Source: Roseibium sp. Sym1 (lineage in GTDB: Bacteria; Pseudomonadota; Alphaproteobacteria; Rhizobiales; Stappiaceae). From it: DNA of 64,000 nt. Under the pieces are notes generated by a model. It worked only from the letters and a program-made list of their open reading frames with translations, was not told where the DNA came from and made no database searches. Positions within the stretch are counted from its first letter, which is position 1, and each line of letters opens with the position of its first letter. Below are positions 25,616 to 34,800 of the stretch, one piece after another. The position numbers and the translations under genes are program-made. The stretch is from the NCBI RefSeq assembly GCF_027359675.1, contig NZ_CP114786.1, forward strand, positions 6,112,501 through 6,176,500, read 5' to 3'.

Positions 25616-27738
25616 TGATCCAGCACAGGCCACCGCCGCCTGATCACCTCAAACCGCAGCCCCCTCACGAGGGCAATGTGCAGCGTGTGCAATTCCGGTG
25701 CAATATCCGGCGGCGGCACGACCTCAACCGTCAGACCGGGCTCGCTCACCACGACCAGACTGCGATGAAAAACCTGCAAGGCCTTGTCCTGGGCATGCAC
25801 GACCGCAATGCCCTGGTGCAGCCTCTCCAAACCTGTGCCGTCCTGTTCCGCGAATTCTAGGATGACCTCCGTCGGCTCACCCCGCCGCAGATGGGGGGCA
25901 TGTTTCACGGCCAGTCGCGGACCCGGTGCATGCCACGCGGCTTTTCCGCCGCACAAGGTACAGACCAAGCGGACGCCGTCCCGCGGGCTCATGTCAAAAT
26001 GCCGGGTCTCGAGGCCGCAATAGTCGCAAGGCTCACCGGGCCTGGACACTGCGACAAGACCTTCCCCCGGCAAGTTGTAGCACGGGCCGCCAAACAGGTG
26101 ATTGGCCATGAGAATGGCGAAATGGCGATCCCATAGCGCAATGAGCTGCATGGCGTTTCCGACCTCGGAGGCCAATCCGGGGTCAAGGATGCCCGTTGCG
26201 GTGGACGTGTTGCACAGATGATTGATCTGATATGCGCCGTGGTCGATCCTTTGGCGGATGTCGCGAAGCAAGGACAGGGCCTCTCTCATGGCCTCGTTCT
26301 TTTCAAGCCTTTGGCTGTAGAGCCTCTCAATCCCGAACTCCAGATCCGCCGCGCCTGCCCGCCGTGCTGCCAGAACAGGCAGCCATGACTGAACGTCCTC
26401 AAGCCTTTGGGTTGCCTCCAAAATCGCCGGCGGCGCTGACCCGGGATGGTCTTGCCATCCGATCACACAGCTTTCGCCCGCCTCGACATAGGCATCTGGT
26501 GAAACATTGTTCACCTCAAGGATCCGATCGGGACCGGACGCCACATCGAAACCGATCACCGATGTCGAAACATCCGGTTTGGCGTCATTGCAACAGGTGC
26601 CGGGATCGCCGAACCAGATGTAGGGCCGACACCCGATGGTTTTGGATTGGATATCATTCAGCGTCGCGCAAATGGTGACCGCGTCGGTGTTGTTCTCGCG
26701 CTGTGACAGGACCCAGTCGGCCATGCCGCTATGCACATCGACGATCCGGTTGTTGAGCAAGGCCTCCCTTGCATACCCATCCGCCAGCGACAGGGTTGCG
26801 CTGACATTCGATGGGTAAAGCTCTCCCGTCATCAGGGAGGAGGCGCAGGTCAGCAGGTGGATCTCCGGAGAGGGAAGCTCCGCAAAGGTCAGAACCTGCG
26901 TGCCGGGATCCGGCGCGCGTTTGCAGCGCCGTTTGCCCGGGCCGGACCGGCAGCCGCCCTGCAGCGGGCCGTTGGGAGCCCATTCTTCGGCCCCTATCAA
27001 ACCACAAAGAACGATGCTTTCCAGGTTGACGTGGCCTCCCTCGCCGTGGGCGCGCACGACCAGTTTTGACGCCGGGCTGACGATTTCAGAGGCAAGCCTG
27101 TCGGCCGTCAGCGCTTCGTTTTGCTCGCCCACCCACAGTCGGCGTCCGAGGATATCCACGATCAAGGGGCCTCCGCCCGCCGCGACAGGTGGCGCCAGGA
27201 GCTTGGCGACAATGAAAGAAAGACCGGCCAAGTCGCTTGCGGTCAGAAAACCCCATCCCTCCCTCGCCCATGCTTCGATCTTGTCGCAATTGTGCAGCGA
27301 GAAGACGTCGGGCGGGCCAAAAAACATCACGGGCCCGGGCTCCGGAGGGCTGGATTCGAGACAGGCCGCCAAATCGTCGAAAAGCGTCGCAGGCCGCCCG
27401 GTGCAATCGGCGTAAAACCATGCCGGCGCCGCCCAGTCCTCACCAATAATGACGATGCGACCTGAGAAGCTCGACACAGGGCCGGAGGCAGCCACGGGGT
27501 CCGACATGGCTTCGGACAGACCATAGAACGCAAGGATCCGTTCCCAACGCTGGTGTTGGGTTTCGTCCTCTGGCGTCAATATGGGAAGGGTTCGGGTTCG
27601 ACGATATTTTTTTGCAGCATCATTATAAGCTGCCATATCCCGTACCCATTCGTGGGCACGGGGCCACCCCACATCCAGGGCAGATTGTCGATTCATGCCA
27701 GTGCCCACTTTCGGCAGAGACATCTCAGCCAACGACAT
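25612..27738 (-). CDS. uncharacterised 708-residue protein with putative caspase-fold His/Cys pair and zinc ribbon
   Basis: 708 residues from ATG 27738; ATG 27696 (MNRQSALDV) is a possible alternative. I do not recognise a named family. Residues 226-234 (LVVRAHGEG) and 294-301 (IHLLTCAS) are each a hydrophobic strand ending in His231-Gly and Cys298, the arrangement of clan CD cysteine peptidases (caspase, gingipain, CHAT). YIWFGDPGT near 373 is a further strand/turn seen in such proteins. Near 571-596 two pairs, CDYC and CTLC, look like a zinc ribbon. No signal peptide or membrane segment is evident. The 3' end overlaps the FAAL-NRPS start (ATGA), so it is made with the assembly line. It could cleave or acylate a peptide intermediate, or be a scaffold. 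Function is not established. Confidence 0.6.
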   Translation of the reverse strand: MSLAEMSLPKVGTGMNRQSALDVGWPRAHEWVRDMAAYNDAAKKYRRTRTLPILTPEDETQHQRWERILAFYGLSEAMSDPVAASGPVSSFSGRIVIIGEDWAAPAWFYADCTGRPATLFDDLAACLESSPPEPGPVMFFGPPDVFSLHNCDKIEAWAREGWGFLTASDLAGLSFIVAKLLAPPVAAGGGPLIVDILGRRLWVGEQNEALTADRLASEIVSPASKLVVRAHGEGGHVNLESIVLCGLIGAEEWAPNGPLQGGCRSGPGKRRCKRAPDPGTQVLTFAELPSPEIHLLTCASSLMTGELYPSNVSATLSLADGYAREALLNNRIVDVHSGMADWVLSQRENNTDAVTICATLNDIQSKTIGCRPYIWFGDPGTCCNDAKPDVSTSVIGFDVASGPDRILEVNNVSPDAYVEAGESCVIGWQDHPGSAPPAILEATQRLEDVQSWLPVLAARRAGAADLEFGIERLYSQRLEKNEAMREALSLLRDIRQRIDHGAYQINHLCNTSTATGILDPGLASEVGNAMQLIALWDRHFAILMANHLFGGPCYNLPGEGLVAVSRPGEPCDYCGLETRHFDMSPRDGVRLVCTLCGGKAAWHAPGPRLAVKHAPHLRRGEPTEVILEFAEQDGTGLERLHQGIAVVHAQDKALQVFHRSLVVVSEPGLTVEVVPPPDIAPELHTLHIALVRGLRFEVIRRRWPVLDQ

Positions 27739-27810
27739 GCCGCAAGCTCGCCGTTGGCTTGAAGTCGCGCAACAAGCCCGTTCATCAGACAGGCTTTGGG
27801 TCCGCCGTGC

Positions 27811-28044
27811 TTACCAGGTGACGCCGGTGGCCTCACGAATGGCGGCAAGAGAAAGCTCGGACGACCTTCCGACAATCGACTGGAAAGACCGGGTCGGTGC
27901 GCCCACGTTGTTGGACGCGCGCGCCAGCACATCCTGCATCAGCACCTGCTCGCCGCGGTCGAGACCTTCATAAAACTCAAGGAGTTTCTTGGAAAGTCCG
28001 TCAGCCTGATCTTTCGTGTAAATCCATGTCTCTTCTTTACCCAT
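27811..28044 (-). CDS. small 77-residue protein of unknown function in the NRPS operon
   Basis: 77 residues from ATG 28044, which has GGAG about 8 bases upstream; a longer frame from 28074 has no comparable site. The N-terminal half forms a probable amphipathic helix (residues 14-40 carry KLLEFYEGLDRGEQVLMQDVL). The second half is small and polar, rich in A, S, N, G. No MbtH-like or carrier-protein motif is present. It lies 70 bp before the 708-residue protein with a possible caspase-like site, and 200 bp after the FkbH gene. It could be a helper, an inhibitor or leader-bearing substrate of the neighbouring putative peptidase. None of these is supported beyond position, and it is not recognised. 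Confidence 0.5.
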   Translation of the reverse strand: MGKEETWIYTKDQADGLSKKLLEFYEGLDRGEQVLMQDVLARASNNVGAPTRSFQSIVGRSSELSLAAIREATGVTW

Positions 28045-28102
28045 CTCATTTCTCCAGGAAGTTTTGATGCTCAAAAGGACTCACGCCACTGTTTAGGCTT
28101 AC

Positions 28103-28140
28103 GGTGCGAATTGTAGCAGAGATTTTCGCGAATTCATAGG
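28103..28140 (-). promoter_or_regulatory. candidate internal promoter with extended -10
   Basis: On the minus strand the segment reads TGC-TACAAT (28110-28118), an extended -10 with one mismatch to TATAAT. A weak -35-like TATGAA lies 17 bases upstream. Transcription would begin about 60 bases before the small-protein gene. With the hairpin just upstream this could split the cluster into two transcripts. Weak evidence; pattern only. Confidence 0.3.
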
Positions 28141-28194
28141 GATTACGCAACCTCAGATGGCATGATTCCGCCTCTGTAACGAAGCCGCAAGAGG

Positions 28195-28230
28195 TCTTTA
28201 AAACGCCCGAATAGCCCCAGTAAAACGGGC
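28195..28230 (-). terminator. candidate weak terminator after FkbH gene
   Basis: On the minus strand, GCCCG and CGGGC (28226-28230 and 28205-28209 on the plus strand) could pair across a 16-base loop and are followed by GTTTTAAAG. It starts about 12 bases after the FkbH stop. The stem is only 5 bp, so it may not function. Confidence 0.25.
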
Positions 28231-28241
28231 AGGACGCGCCC

Positions 28242-29297
28242 TCAGGACATATTGGTCTCGACGATGTCCACGTAGTCAGGAATCTGGATGGCATCCGGAA
28301 ATTGCAACTCGAATTCGACGGCATCGCCGTTCCGCGCGACTTCCCTGAACCCTGCCAGTCGGTAGGTGATGAAAAGCGGGCGGTTCCGGCCCGTGTCGAT
28401 GAAGTCCGCCTTGAGGCGCACACCGGCGCTTTGCGCGCGGGCAATGATCCGGGCAAGCATCACGGTGCCCGCACCACGGGAAATCACGCGGCAGGACATC
28501 AGAAGTATCTTGAGGGTCCAGACCTCCGCCCCTTTTTCGATGATCGCGAGGCCGATCTTTCCATAGCTGCCAAAGCTGTCTTCCAGGCTTGCCATGATCA
28601 GGGCGTGGTCCGGCGAGACCATCAGGTTTTCCAGCTCCTCCATCGAATAGCTGGTGCCGGTGGCATTGAGTTGGTTGGTGCGGCGGGTTAGTTCCTCAGC
28701 CCTTTCAAGGTCTTCCTTCCTGGCGGGGGAGATCGCGAATTTGAGGTTCAGGCTGCGCAGGAACGCGGTGCGGGATCCGTCAAAATCGCGCTCCGCGTCG
28801 ACCCGCCTGGCTTCGTCGATATACATCTTGCGCCGTTGTGCGCTCTCTGTGGTGAGGGAACCTGCCTGCGGGGCATGATCCAACACGTCCTCCAACTGCG
28901 TTTCATCAAAAATGCGCACATCCGGATGCGTCAGGGCCACTTCGGCACGTTCTGCCGGGTCGTTGTCGATAACGGCAAGACTGTTCAGCCCCAGCGACAG
29001 CGTGTCCGCGATGGCTTGAATGGACGCGGCCTTGTTGCTCCAGGAGATCTGCGGCGCCACGAACATGGTATCGAGACCGAAGGCCCTCAGTTTCTCCAGG
29101 GCATCGTCGTGATTGTTGCGACTGGCGATGGAGTTGAGCACGCCCCTTGCGTCCAGAGCATTGAGGAGGTCGGTCACGCCGGGGCGCAATGTGACATCGG
29201 CGGATTCCGACAGCACACCCGACCAAAGCGTGTCGTCCAGATCCCAGACGACGCATTTGAGCAGACCTGGCTCAGCTTTCTTTTGGGCAAGCGTCAT
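28242..29297 (-). CDS. FkbH-like HAD-family glyceryl-ACP synthase
   Basis: 351 residues. CVVWDLDDTLWSGVL near residue 15 is the FkbH form of the HAD nucleophile motif (DLDDT). A second HAD block appears as AVIDNDPAERAEV near 107. The C-terminal half is a GNAT-like region (RTNQLNATGTSYS near 208). FkbH proteins take 1,3-bisphosphoglycerate, dephosphorylate it and load a glyceryl group on a dedicated ACP. This is the first step in making methoxymalonyl- or hydroxymalonyl-ACP. The other members of that pathway (ACP, acyl-ACP dehydrogenase, 3-hydroxyacyl dehydrogenase) are directly upstream, and the start overlaps the stop of the dehydrogenase by 4 bases (ATGA). No O-methyltransferase (FkbG-like) is seen, so the unit would be hydroxymalonyl-ACP, as in zwittermicin. 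Confidence 0.88.
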   Translation of the reverse strand: MTLAQKKAEPGLLKCVVWDLDDTLWSGVLSESADVTLRPGVTDLLNALDARGVLNSIASRNNHDDALEKLRAFGLDTMFVAPQISWSNKAASIQAIADTLSLGLNSLAVIDNDPAERAEVALTHPDVRIFDETQLEDVLDHAPQAGSLTTESAQRRKMYIDEARRVDAERDFDGSRTAFLRSLNLKFAISPARKEDLERAEELTRRTNQLNATGTSYSMEELENLMVSPDHALIMASLEDSFGSYGKIGLAIIEKGAEVWTLKILLMSCRVISRGAGTVMLARIIARAQSAGVRLKADFIDTGRNRPLFITYRLAGFREVARNGDAVEFELQFPDAIQIPDYVDIVETNMS

Positions 29298-30442
29298 GTC
29301 TTCCCCTTTGGCAAGGATCCGTGGAGGCGCAGCGCGAGATCGGCCAGCGCTGCTTCGTGCATCTCTGTCGTGCCCTCGATGATTTCCATGATCTTTGCAT
29401 CCCGAAAATGGCGATTGGCCGCGCGCTGCCCGGAGCAGCCTTGTGCCCCCTGCACCTGAACCGCCGAGGCCGCGACCTGCATCGCGGTCTCCGCAGCGTG
29501 TAGCTTGGCCAGAGCGGTGAGGGACACCGAGTTCGGATCGGCGAGATCGGAGGCCTCACCTGCCTTCCGGCACAGCAATTTTGCCGTCTCGACCCCGAGG
29601 AGCATGCGCGTGAGGCGGCGCCGGACCAACTGATGTTTGACAAGCTCCGGGTTGGTGGACGTCGCGGGTGCAAGATGGGCCACACTTTCCTCAAGGCAGG
29701 CGCGCGCGAGGCCCACGCATCCACACGCCACGCTGAACCGCCCGAAATCCAGGGCGTAAGAGACGACAAACGCCAATCCCGCACCGGGCCGCCCCAGGAG
29801 TGAAGACGCGTCCAGCTCCACGTCCTGAAAGGTCAGGTCCGCGAGATGGGAAGCGCGCAATCCCAGAAGACCGCGCACCGGTGTCCGGATCACCCCTGTC
29901 GCATCTCCCGGCACGAACACAACGCAAGGTCCCTCCCCGCTCTGAGCGAGAACCAGAAAACACCCGGCAATTTCCCCGAACGACACCCATTTCTTTTCTC
30001 CGTTCAGGATCAGACGGTCTTTCTCGCGTGTGACCCGTGCCTGTACCCTCTCCAACTCGCTGCCCGCCCCGGCCTCTGTCATGGCAAACCCGGCGATTGC
30101 TTCCCCGTTGGACAACCGCGGCAGCCAGTCGGCGCTCAGACCAGGATGCGCCCAGCGGCGCAGACAACGCCCCACCATGCCTTGAACCGTCAACAGGCTG
30201 CGGACAGACCCGCACCCGCGGCCAACTTCCTCATGCAGCACGCCGACCTTGGTGAGGCTCGCAGCGTCGGACGGATCGCGGAAGGGCAGATCCAGAAAAC
30301 CCGCGCGCGAAAGACCCGGAACAATATCGGGATCAAGCGCTTCTTTCTGATCCCAGCTGTCGGCAAAGGGTGCAATCCGATCATCGACAAACGCCGCGCA
30401 GTCTTGCGCGAAGCGGTCCTGATCCGGAGCGACCATATTCAT
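29294..30442 (-). CDS. acyl-CoA dehydrogenase-like oxidoreductase of extender-unit pathway (FkbI/ZmaE-type)
   Basis: 382 residues, full length for an acyl-CoA dehydrogenase. FAMTEAGAGSELERVQ near residue 118 is the flavin-adjacent signature, and EKKWVSFGEIAG near 148 is the substrate-binding region. The FAD-binding middle domain, then GAQGCSGQRAANRHFRDAKIMEIIEGTTEM near 335-370, ends the family's typical pattern. In the methoxymalonyl and hydroxymalonyl pathways this enzyme oxidises the ACP-bound 3-hydroxy intermediate at C2-C3. Its ATG overlaps the ACP stop (ATGA), and its stop overlaps the FkbH start. FAD binding is inferred from the family. This set points to an extender unit rather than beta-oxidation. 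Confidence 0.85.
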   Translation of the reverse strand: MNMVAPDQDRFAQDCAAFVDDRIAPFADSWDQKEALDPDIVPGLSRAGFLDLPFRDPSDAASLTKVGVLHEEVGRGCGSVRSLLTVQGMVGRCLRRWAHPGLSADWLPRLSNGEAIAGFAMTEAGAGSELERVQARVTREKDRLILNGEKKWVSFGEIAGCFLVLAQSGEGPCVVFVPGDATGVIRTPVRGLLGLRASHLADLTFQDVELDASSLLGRPGAGLAFVVSYALDFGRFSVACGCVGLARACLEESVAHLAPATSTNPELVKHQLVRRRLTRMLLGVETAKLLCRKAGEASDLADPNSVSLTALAKLHAAETAMQVAASAVQVQGAQGCSGQRAANRHFRDAKIMEIIEGTTEMHEAALADLALRLHGSLPKGKT

Positions 30443-30690
30443 ACCGGCCCCGCCTCTTGCTTGCGGCGGACAAACGCCTCGACAGCGGTCACCGAGGCAA
30501 AGTTTGCGAGCTCAAGGTCCTCGTTGTCGACGGTGACCCCCAGCTCGGTTTCGATGAACATCACGAGCTGGGGTGCAAACAGCGAGTCCACGAGGCCACT
30601 TTCGAAGATATCCGTGTCCGGAGAGAGGTTCGGATCCCGCAGATAGGCCGAAACAAATCCATGTATCTTTTCGCTGAGGATCTGCGTCAT
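30439..30690 (-). CDS. dedicated ACP for extender unit (FkbJ/ZmaD-type)
   Basis: 83 residues. The phosphopantetheine serine is in FESGLVDSLFAPQLV near residue 35. The remainder fits a small ACP ending in VTAVEAFVRRKQ. A GGGAAAGG site about 10 bases upstream of ATG 30690 serves as ribosome binding site and lies at the very edge of the inserted MITE-like element. The protein would carry the glyceryl, then hydroxymalonyl, unit from FkbH to the PKS acyltransferase. Stop overlaps the next start by 4 bases. Confidence 0.85.
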   Translation of the reverse strand: MTQILSEKIHGFVSAYLRDPNLSPDTDIFESGLVDSLFAPQLVMFIETELGVTVDNEDLELANFASVTAVEAFVRRKQEAGPV

Positions 30691-30707
30691 TCAACGGGCC
30701 TTTCCCT

Positions 30708-30975
30708 TAGGTGATGGTCTCATAAATGAAGATGAAATGGTTTGAGGCGAATTGGTCTTCATCAAGGAACGAAAGCGCAGGAAATGTGGTTCATTTTCAA
30801 GCCTTTCGCGACGCTGAGGAAGCCCAATTCGGTCAAATCCGAAGGACATGGAAGTGGCTTCACTCCGCGTCGTCAGCGCGCTCGACCGGGCGAAAAGCCC
30901 GCTCCACGCACCCTTCCTGGCGGCGTTTCGCCATTTTCCATGCCATTTCGTCTTCATTTATGAGTCCGTCACCTA
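30708..30975. mobile_element. MITE-like element with 31-bp terminal inverted repeats and TA duplication
   Basis: The left end (30710-30740) and right end (30943-30973) are imperfect inverted repeats of 31 bp: reverse-complementing the right copy matches the left at 28 of 31 positions. The core is TCATAAATGAAGA. Each is flanked on the outside by TA (30708-30709 and 30974-30975), as expected for a TA target-site duplication. The element is 264 bp including the repeats, with no gene of its own worth calling. It sits between the stop of the dehydrogenase gene and the start of the ACP gene. The target TA plus the terminal base of the element forms the dehydrogenase stop codon TAG. A relationship to IS630/Tc1-type transposons is inferred from the TA site only. 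Confidence 0.78.
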
Positions 30976-31869
30976 GTCAGTTGACCTGTGTGCATAGTCA
31001 TGAAACCCCGCACCCGCCTTGCGTCCAAGCCGACCCGCGTCCAGCATCCGCAACAGGGCCGGAGCGGGCTTGAATTTGTCATCTCCGAACCCGTCGTAGA
31101 GAATATCCAGGGTCAGTTTTATGGTATCAAGACCAATGAGATCGGCCGTTTCGAGGGGCCCCATCTTGTGTCCGAAGCACTGACGAAACAGCCGGTCAAT
31201 GTCTGCTGGCGTGGCCGCGCCTTCCCCCAGCAGGTGGATCGTTTCGTTGATCATCAGCATGAGAACCCGGTTGGACACGTAGCCATATCCATCCTTGACC
31301 GGAACCCACTCCATCGACAGCCTGGAGAGCAGCGCGCAGGTCCTGTCAAACACAGCATCAGACGTCAGATCACCGCGGATCACCTCCACACTTGAGATCA
31401 GGTGCACGGGGTTCATGAAATGCACGCCAATCACCTGGTCCGGGCGTGCGCAAAAGCCTGACACGCGCTCAATCGGGATGGCGGAGGAATTGACGATGTA
31501 GATACATGTCGATGGGCAGACGGCGTCCAGCCGAGGATAAACCGTGCTCTTGCTCGCGACGTTTTCCTGAATGTTCTCAATGACGAACTCCGCCTCCGCC
31601 AGCGCCTCGACGGATGTCTCAAACCGGATGCGTTCGAGCGCGGAGGGAACCGACGTGCCGCCCGTCTTGGCACCGAACAACGCGGACATGCGCAGGGAGG
31701 CGCTGATTTCGCGCTGCGCCGATTGCAGGGCATGCGGATCCGTGTCGACCAGAATGGTGTCCATTCCACCGACCGCGAGGCGTTGAGCGACGCCGCGGCC
31801 GATCGTGCCCGCGCCAACGACGCCAATTGGTCCTTCCACGGCTTGGTTCAACGTCGTGTCACCCGGCAT
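30973..31869 (-). CDS. 3-hydroxyacyl-CoA dehydrogenase-like enzyme (FkbK/ZmaG-type)
   Basis: 298 residues. GVVGAGTIGRGVAQRLA near residue 16 is the NAD-binding glycine motif, VIGVHFMNPVHLISSVEVIRG near 143 is the active-site region of 3-hydroxyacyl dehydrogenases, and GYVSNRVLMLMINE near 192 begins the C-terminal helical domain. With FkbH, acyl dehydrogenase and ACP it completes the hydroxymalonyl-ACP set; it oxidises the ACP-bound glyceryl alcohol. Its start overlaps the PKS stop by 11 bases, so the PKS and extender genes are linked. The stop codon is created at the junction with the inserted element, so the last residues (AHRSTD) may differ from the ancestral C-terminus. Confidence 0.85.
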   Translation of the reverse strand: MPGDTTLNQAVEGPIGVVGAGTIGRGVAQRLAVGGMDTILVDTDPHALQSAQREISASLRMSALFGAKTGGTSVPSALERIRFETSVEALAEAEFVIENIQENVASKSTVYPRLDAVCPSTCIYIVNSSAIPIERVSGFCARPDQVIGVHFMNPVHLISSVEVIRGDLTSDAVFDRTCALLSRLSMEWVPVKDGYGYVSNRVLMLMINETIHLLGEGAATPADIDRLFRQCFGHKMGPLETADLIGLDTIKLTLDILYDGFGDDKFKPAPALLRMLDAGRLGRKAGAGFHDYAHRSTD

Positions 31870-34800
31870 GTTTTTCTTGCTCTAAATGGTCGGCCGATTC
31901 ATCAAGCAGGTCCTCAATGACACGCGCGCTTGCCCGCAAGGTGGGGTCCGTGAACATGGCCTTGAGCGAGACATTCACACCGAATATCTCCCGTAGCCTG
32001 ACGACCGTCTGAGCGCCGACCAGCGAGTGCCCTCCCAGATCGAAGAAACTGTCATTCGCGCCGACACATTCGACACCCAGTGTTTCGGCCCAGATGTCGG
32101 CGAGCAGCTTCTCGATCTTGCCCCTGGGTTCGACAAATGGCGTCTCGATGTCCGGTCGGGCGTAAACGGTTCCCTCTGGAGAGGCCACAGATGATGGACC
32201 GGCCGCATTGTCGAGATCGGTCCATTGCTCAATGCGATCCTTCAACGCCCCGCTGGACACAACGACCTGCGCCGCGGGCCGTGCGTCAAGGACCCGTGCA
32301 AAGGTCTCTGCCCCTTCGGCATTGCTGATTTCAAAGGAACGAACCGTCGCCCCCGTCAGGTCGGCCAGCTGGGACTTCTTGCTGTTGCGGCTTTGATCCG
32401 CCCAGTTCCAGTTCACCGTGATCCAGGGAGAACCGGACCGGCCCTTGTGGCGCACGAAGGCATCTATCGCGGTGTGAACGCTGGCATGGGCCGCCATGCC
32501 CAGCCCTCCCAACACGGGAGAAAGCGAGGAGGTCACCACAACACTTCCCGGGGCGGCCTCATCGATGAGCGGTGCCATCCGGACCAGCGGGGCCAGCTTG
32601 GCCTCAACATGCCAGTTCACAAGCGCCTCTGACGCCTCCGAGACCGACGCAAGTCCATCCAGACCCGCCTTGCCGGGCGCAAAGATCACCACGTCTATCT
32701 TGCCGGTCACGGATTTTGCGCGGGCCAGAACCTCCTGCGCGGCGGCCTCATCGGCGAGATCGGCGTCAAGGACCTTTATGTTCGTTCCGCATGCCATCAA
32801 TTCGTGCAGTTGCGCGCAAAGGTCTTTGTCCTGTTGCGGTGCGGCGTCGCCGGGCCCTCGGGCAACATCGTCGTCGGTGAGGCCGATGTCTCCCGCGAGG
32901 ATCAGGTTGATCCTGGCCTCGCGCGCGGCATAGCCTGCCAGTGTGAGCCCGATCGTGCCGAGACCGCCAAGCACGAGATAGGTGTCCCCCTCCCGAACCA
33001 CCGGCCGTTGCGCGGGAGGCAGTTTCACCGGCGCAAAGGAATGCGTCCATCTCAGCCCGCCGCGAAGGGCCACAAGGTCCGTCCTGGTCTCTGCTATCCA
33101 TTCCATGGCCAGACCCTCCAGCGCCCGGGCATCATCGTGTTGAATGTCCACAATGCGCCAGCGCTGGTTTGGATATTCCTGCGGCACGACCAGGCGCAGC
33201 GCGGCAATAGCGGCCTGATCGACATGACCGATATCGCGGCTCTCGACATCCTGACCGTCAAAGGTGGCAATGGCGATATCAACGTTTCGCGCAGGCGCCA
33301 CATCGGCCAGGGCCTGCGCCAGGACCAGAACCTCCGCAATCCCGGTGCCAAGCCTTTCCATCGCGCCTTTGCCGTTGAAGCCGTTGCCGGATGTATGCGC
33401 GGGAAGCCAGAGAATGCTGTCCGGAAACGCCTCGCGTCGCTTCAGATCTTCCAGGAGCGCCTTGGCCTTCTGCGAAGATGCGGCCCTGTCCCCATCGCGA
33501 AGATCACCCAGCCAGAGCGTCTTGAGGTTTGAAATGCCTTGAGACCGAAGGATGTTTGACATCCGCTCGTCCGACGATCCGTCACTGATCAAAAGCCAGG
33601 TCTTTGCGTTGGAGTTGTGCGACGGGCCGCGCGCAGGCCCCTCCGCGCGTTGCCAGCTTGGCAGGTAAAACCAATCAGCCAGGTCCGCTTTTCGTTCTGG
33701 CTCACCGGCAGGCACTTTGGCGGTCTTCGGCCTGGCATCTATCCAGTAAAGCTTGCGCTCGAACGGATAGGTTGGCAGCGGGACCCGTCCGCAGCCCTGA
33801 CCGCGATGCAACTGAGGCCAATCGGGCTCCGCTCCGGCCGCCCAAAGAGATCCCACGGTTTGCAGCACCTGTTCGCGTGCATCGATCTGCTCATACCGGT
33901 GCCCCAAAGCAGACAGGCACATCAGATCACGCGAGACCTGCCGCGCCCAAGCCGAAAAACTGCGCCCGGGGCCCAATTCAAGCACAACGTTATGGGGGCC
34001 TGTCGCCAGAAGGTTGAGTGCCTTTTCCATCCGCACGGGGCGTACCATGTGCTCCAGCCAATATTCAGGCGATGCAATATGGTCAGGGTCCGCCCAGGCC
34101 CCTTCCAGATTGGACAAGACAGGGATGGCCGGGCGGGACATGTCTATTGTCCGGAGAATTTCTTTCAGGGGGCCAACGGCCTCGGCCAGGGCGGGGGTGT
34201 GAACGGCGCGGCCGATCGGCAGTTTCCGCATGACACCGCCGGCCTTGGCAACCCGGTCCTCGAGCGCGTCTATGGCCTCTGCCGTGCCCGCGACGGTGAA
34301 TGTATTGGGTGCGTTTTCACCCGCGATAGCGCAGCCCTCGGGCAGGACATCGCGCATGATGTCCGGGGTCAGTTGCACGGCTGCGGCAGAGCCCGGCGGG
34401 CATGCGGTGATCAGGGCCGCGCGTTCCCGCACCAGTTTCAAGGCGCCGTCCTCATCGAAGACACCTGCGATGCAAGCGGCCGTAATTTCACCCAGCGAGT
34501 AACCCAGCACGCCATCCGCCCCCAAGCCCCAGCCTTGATAGAGGCGCGCGAGGGCAAGTTCGGTCACAAAGAGCAGCGAGTGTTGCAGCTGAAGGTCCAT
34601 GGTGGCCGCCGACGCGGCCCTGCCCTTGTTGCCAAGAACCATGCCCCGAAAATCGATCCCCTTCCCTGCGCCGCCTTCGTCGCGTCCGCCCAGAAGGGCC
34701 TCATGCAGGTCTGTCTCAAAATGCGGTTGAAGCTGTGCCAGGGTGCGATCCACCACATCCCGGTAGACCGCTTCGGTTTCATAGAGGCCTTTGCCCATGC

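Noticed and set aside
30691..30957. 88-residue open frame within the MITE-like element
   Set aside because: It lies across the inverted repeat arms and has no ribosome site or recognisable content.
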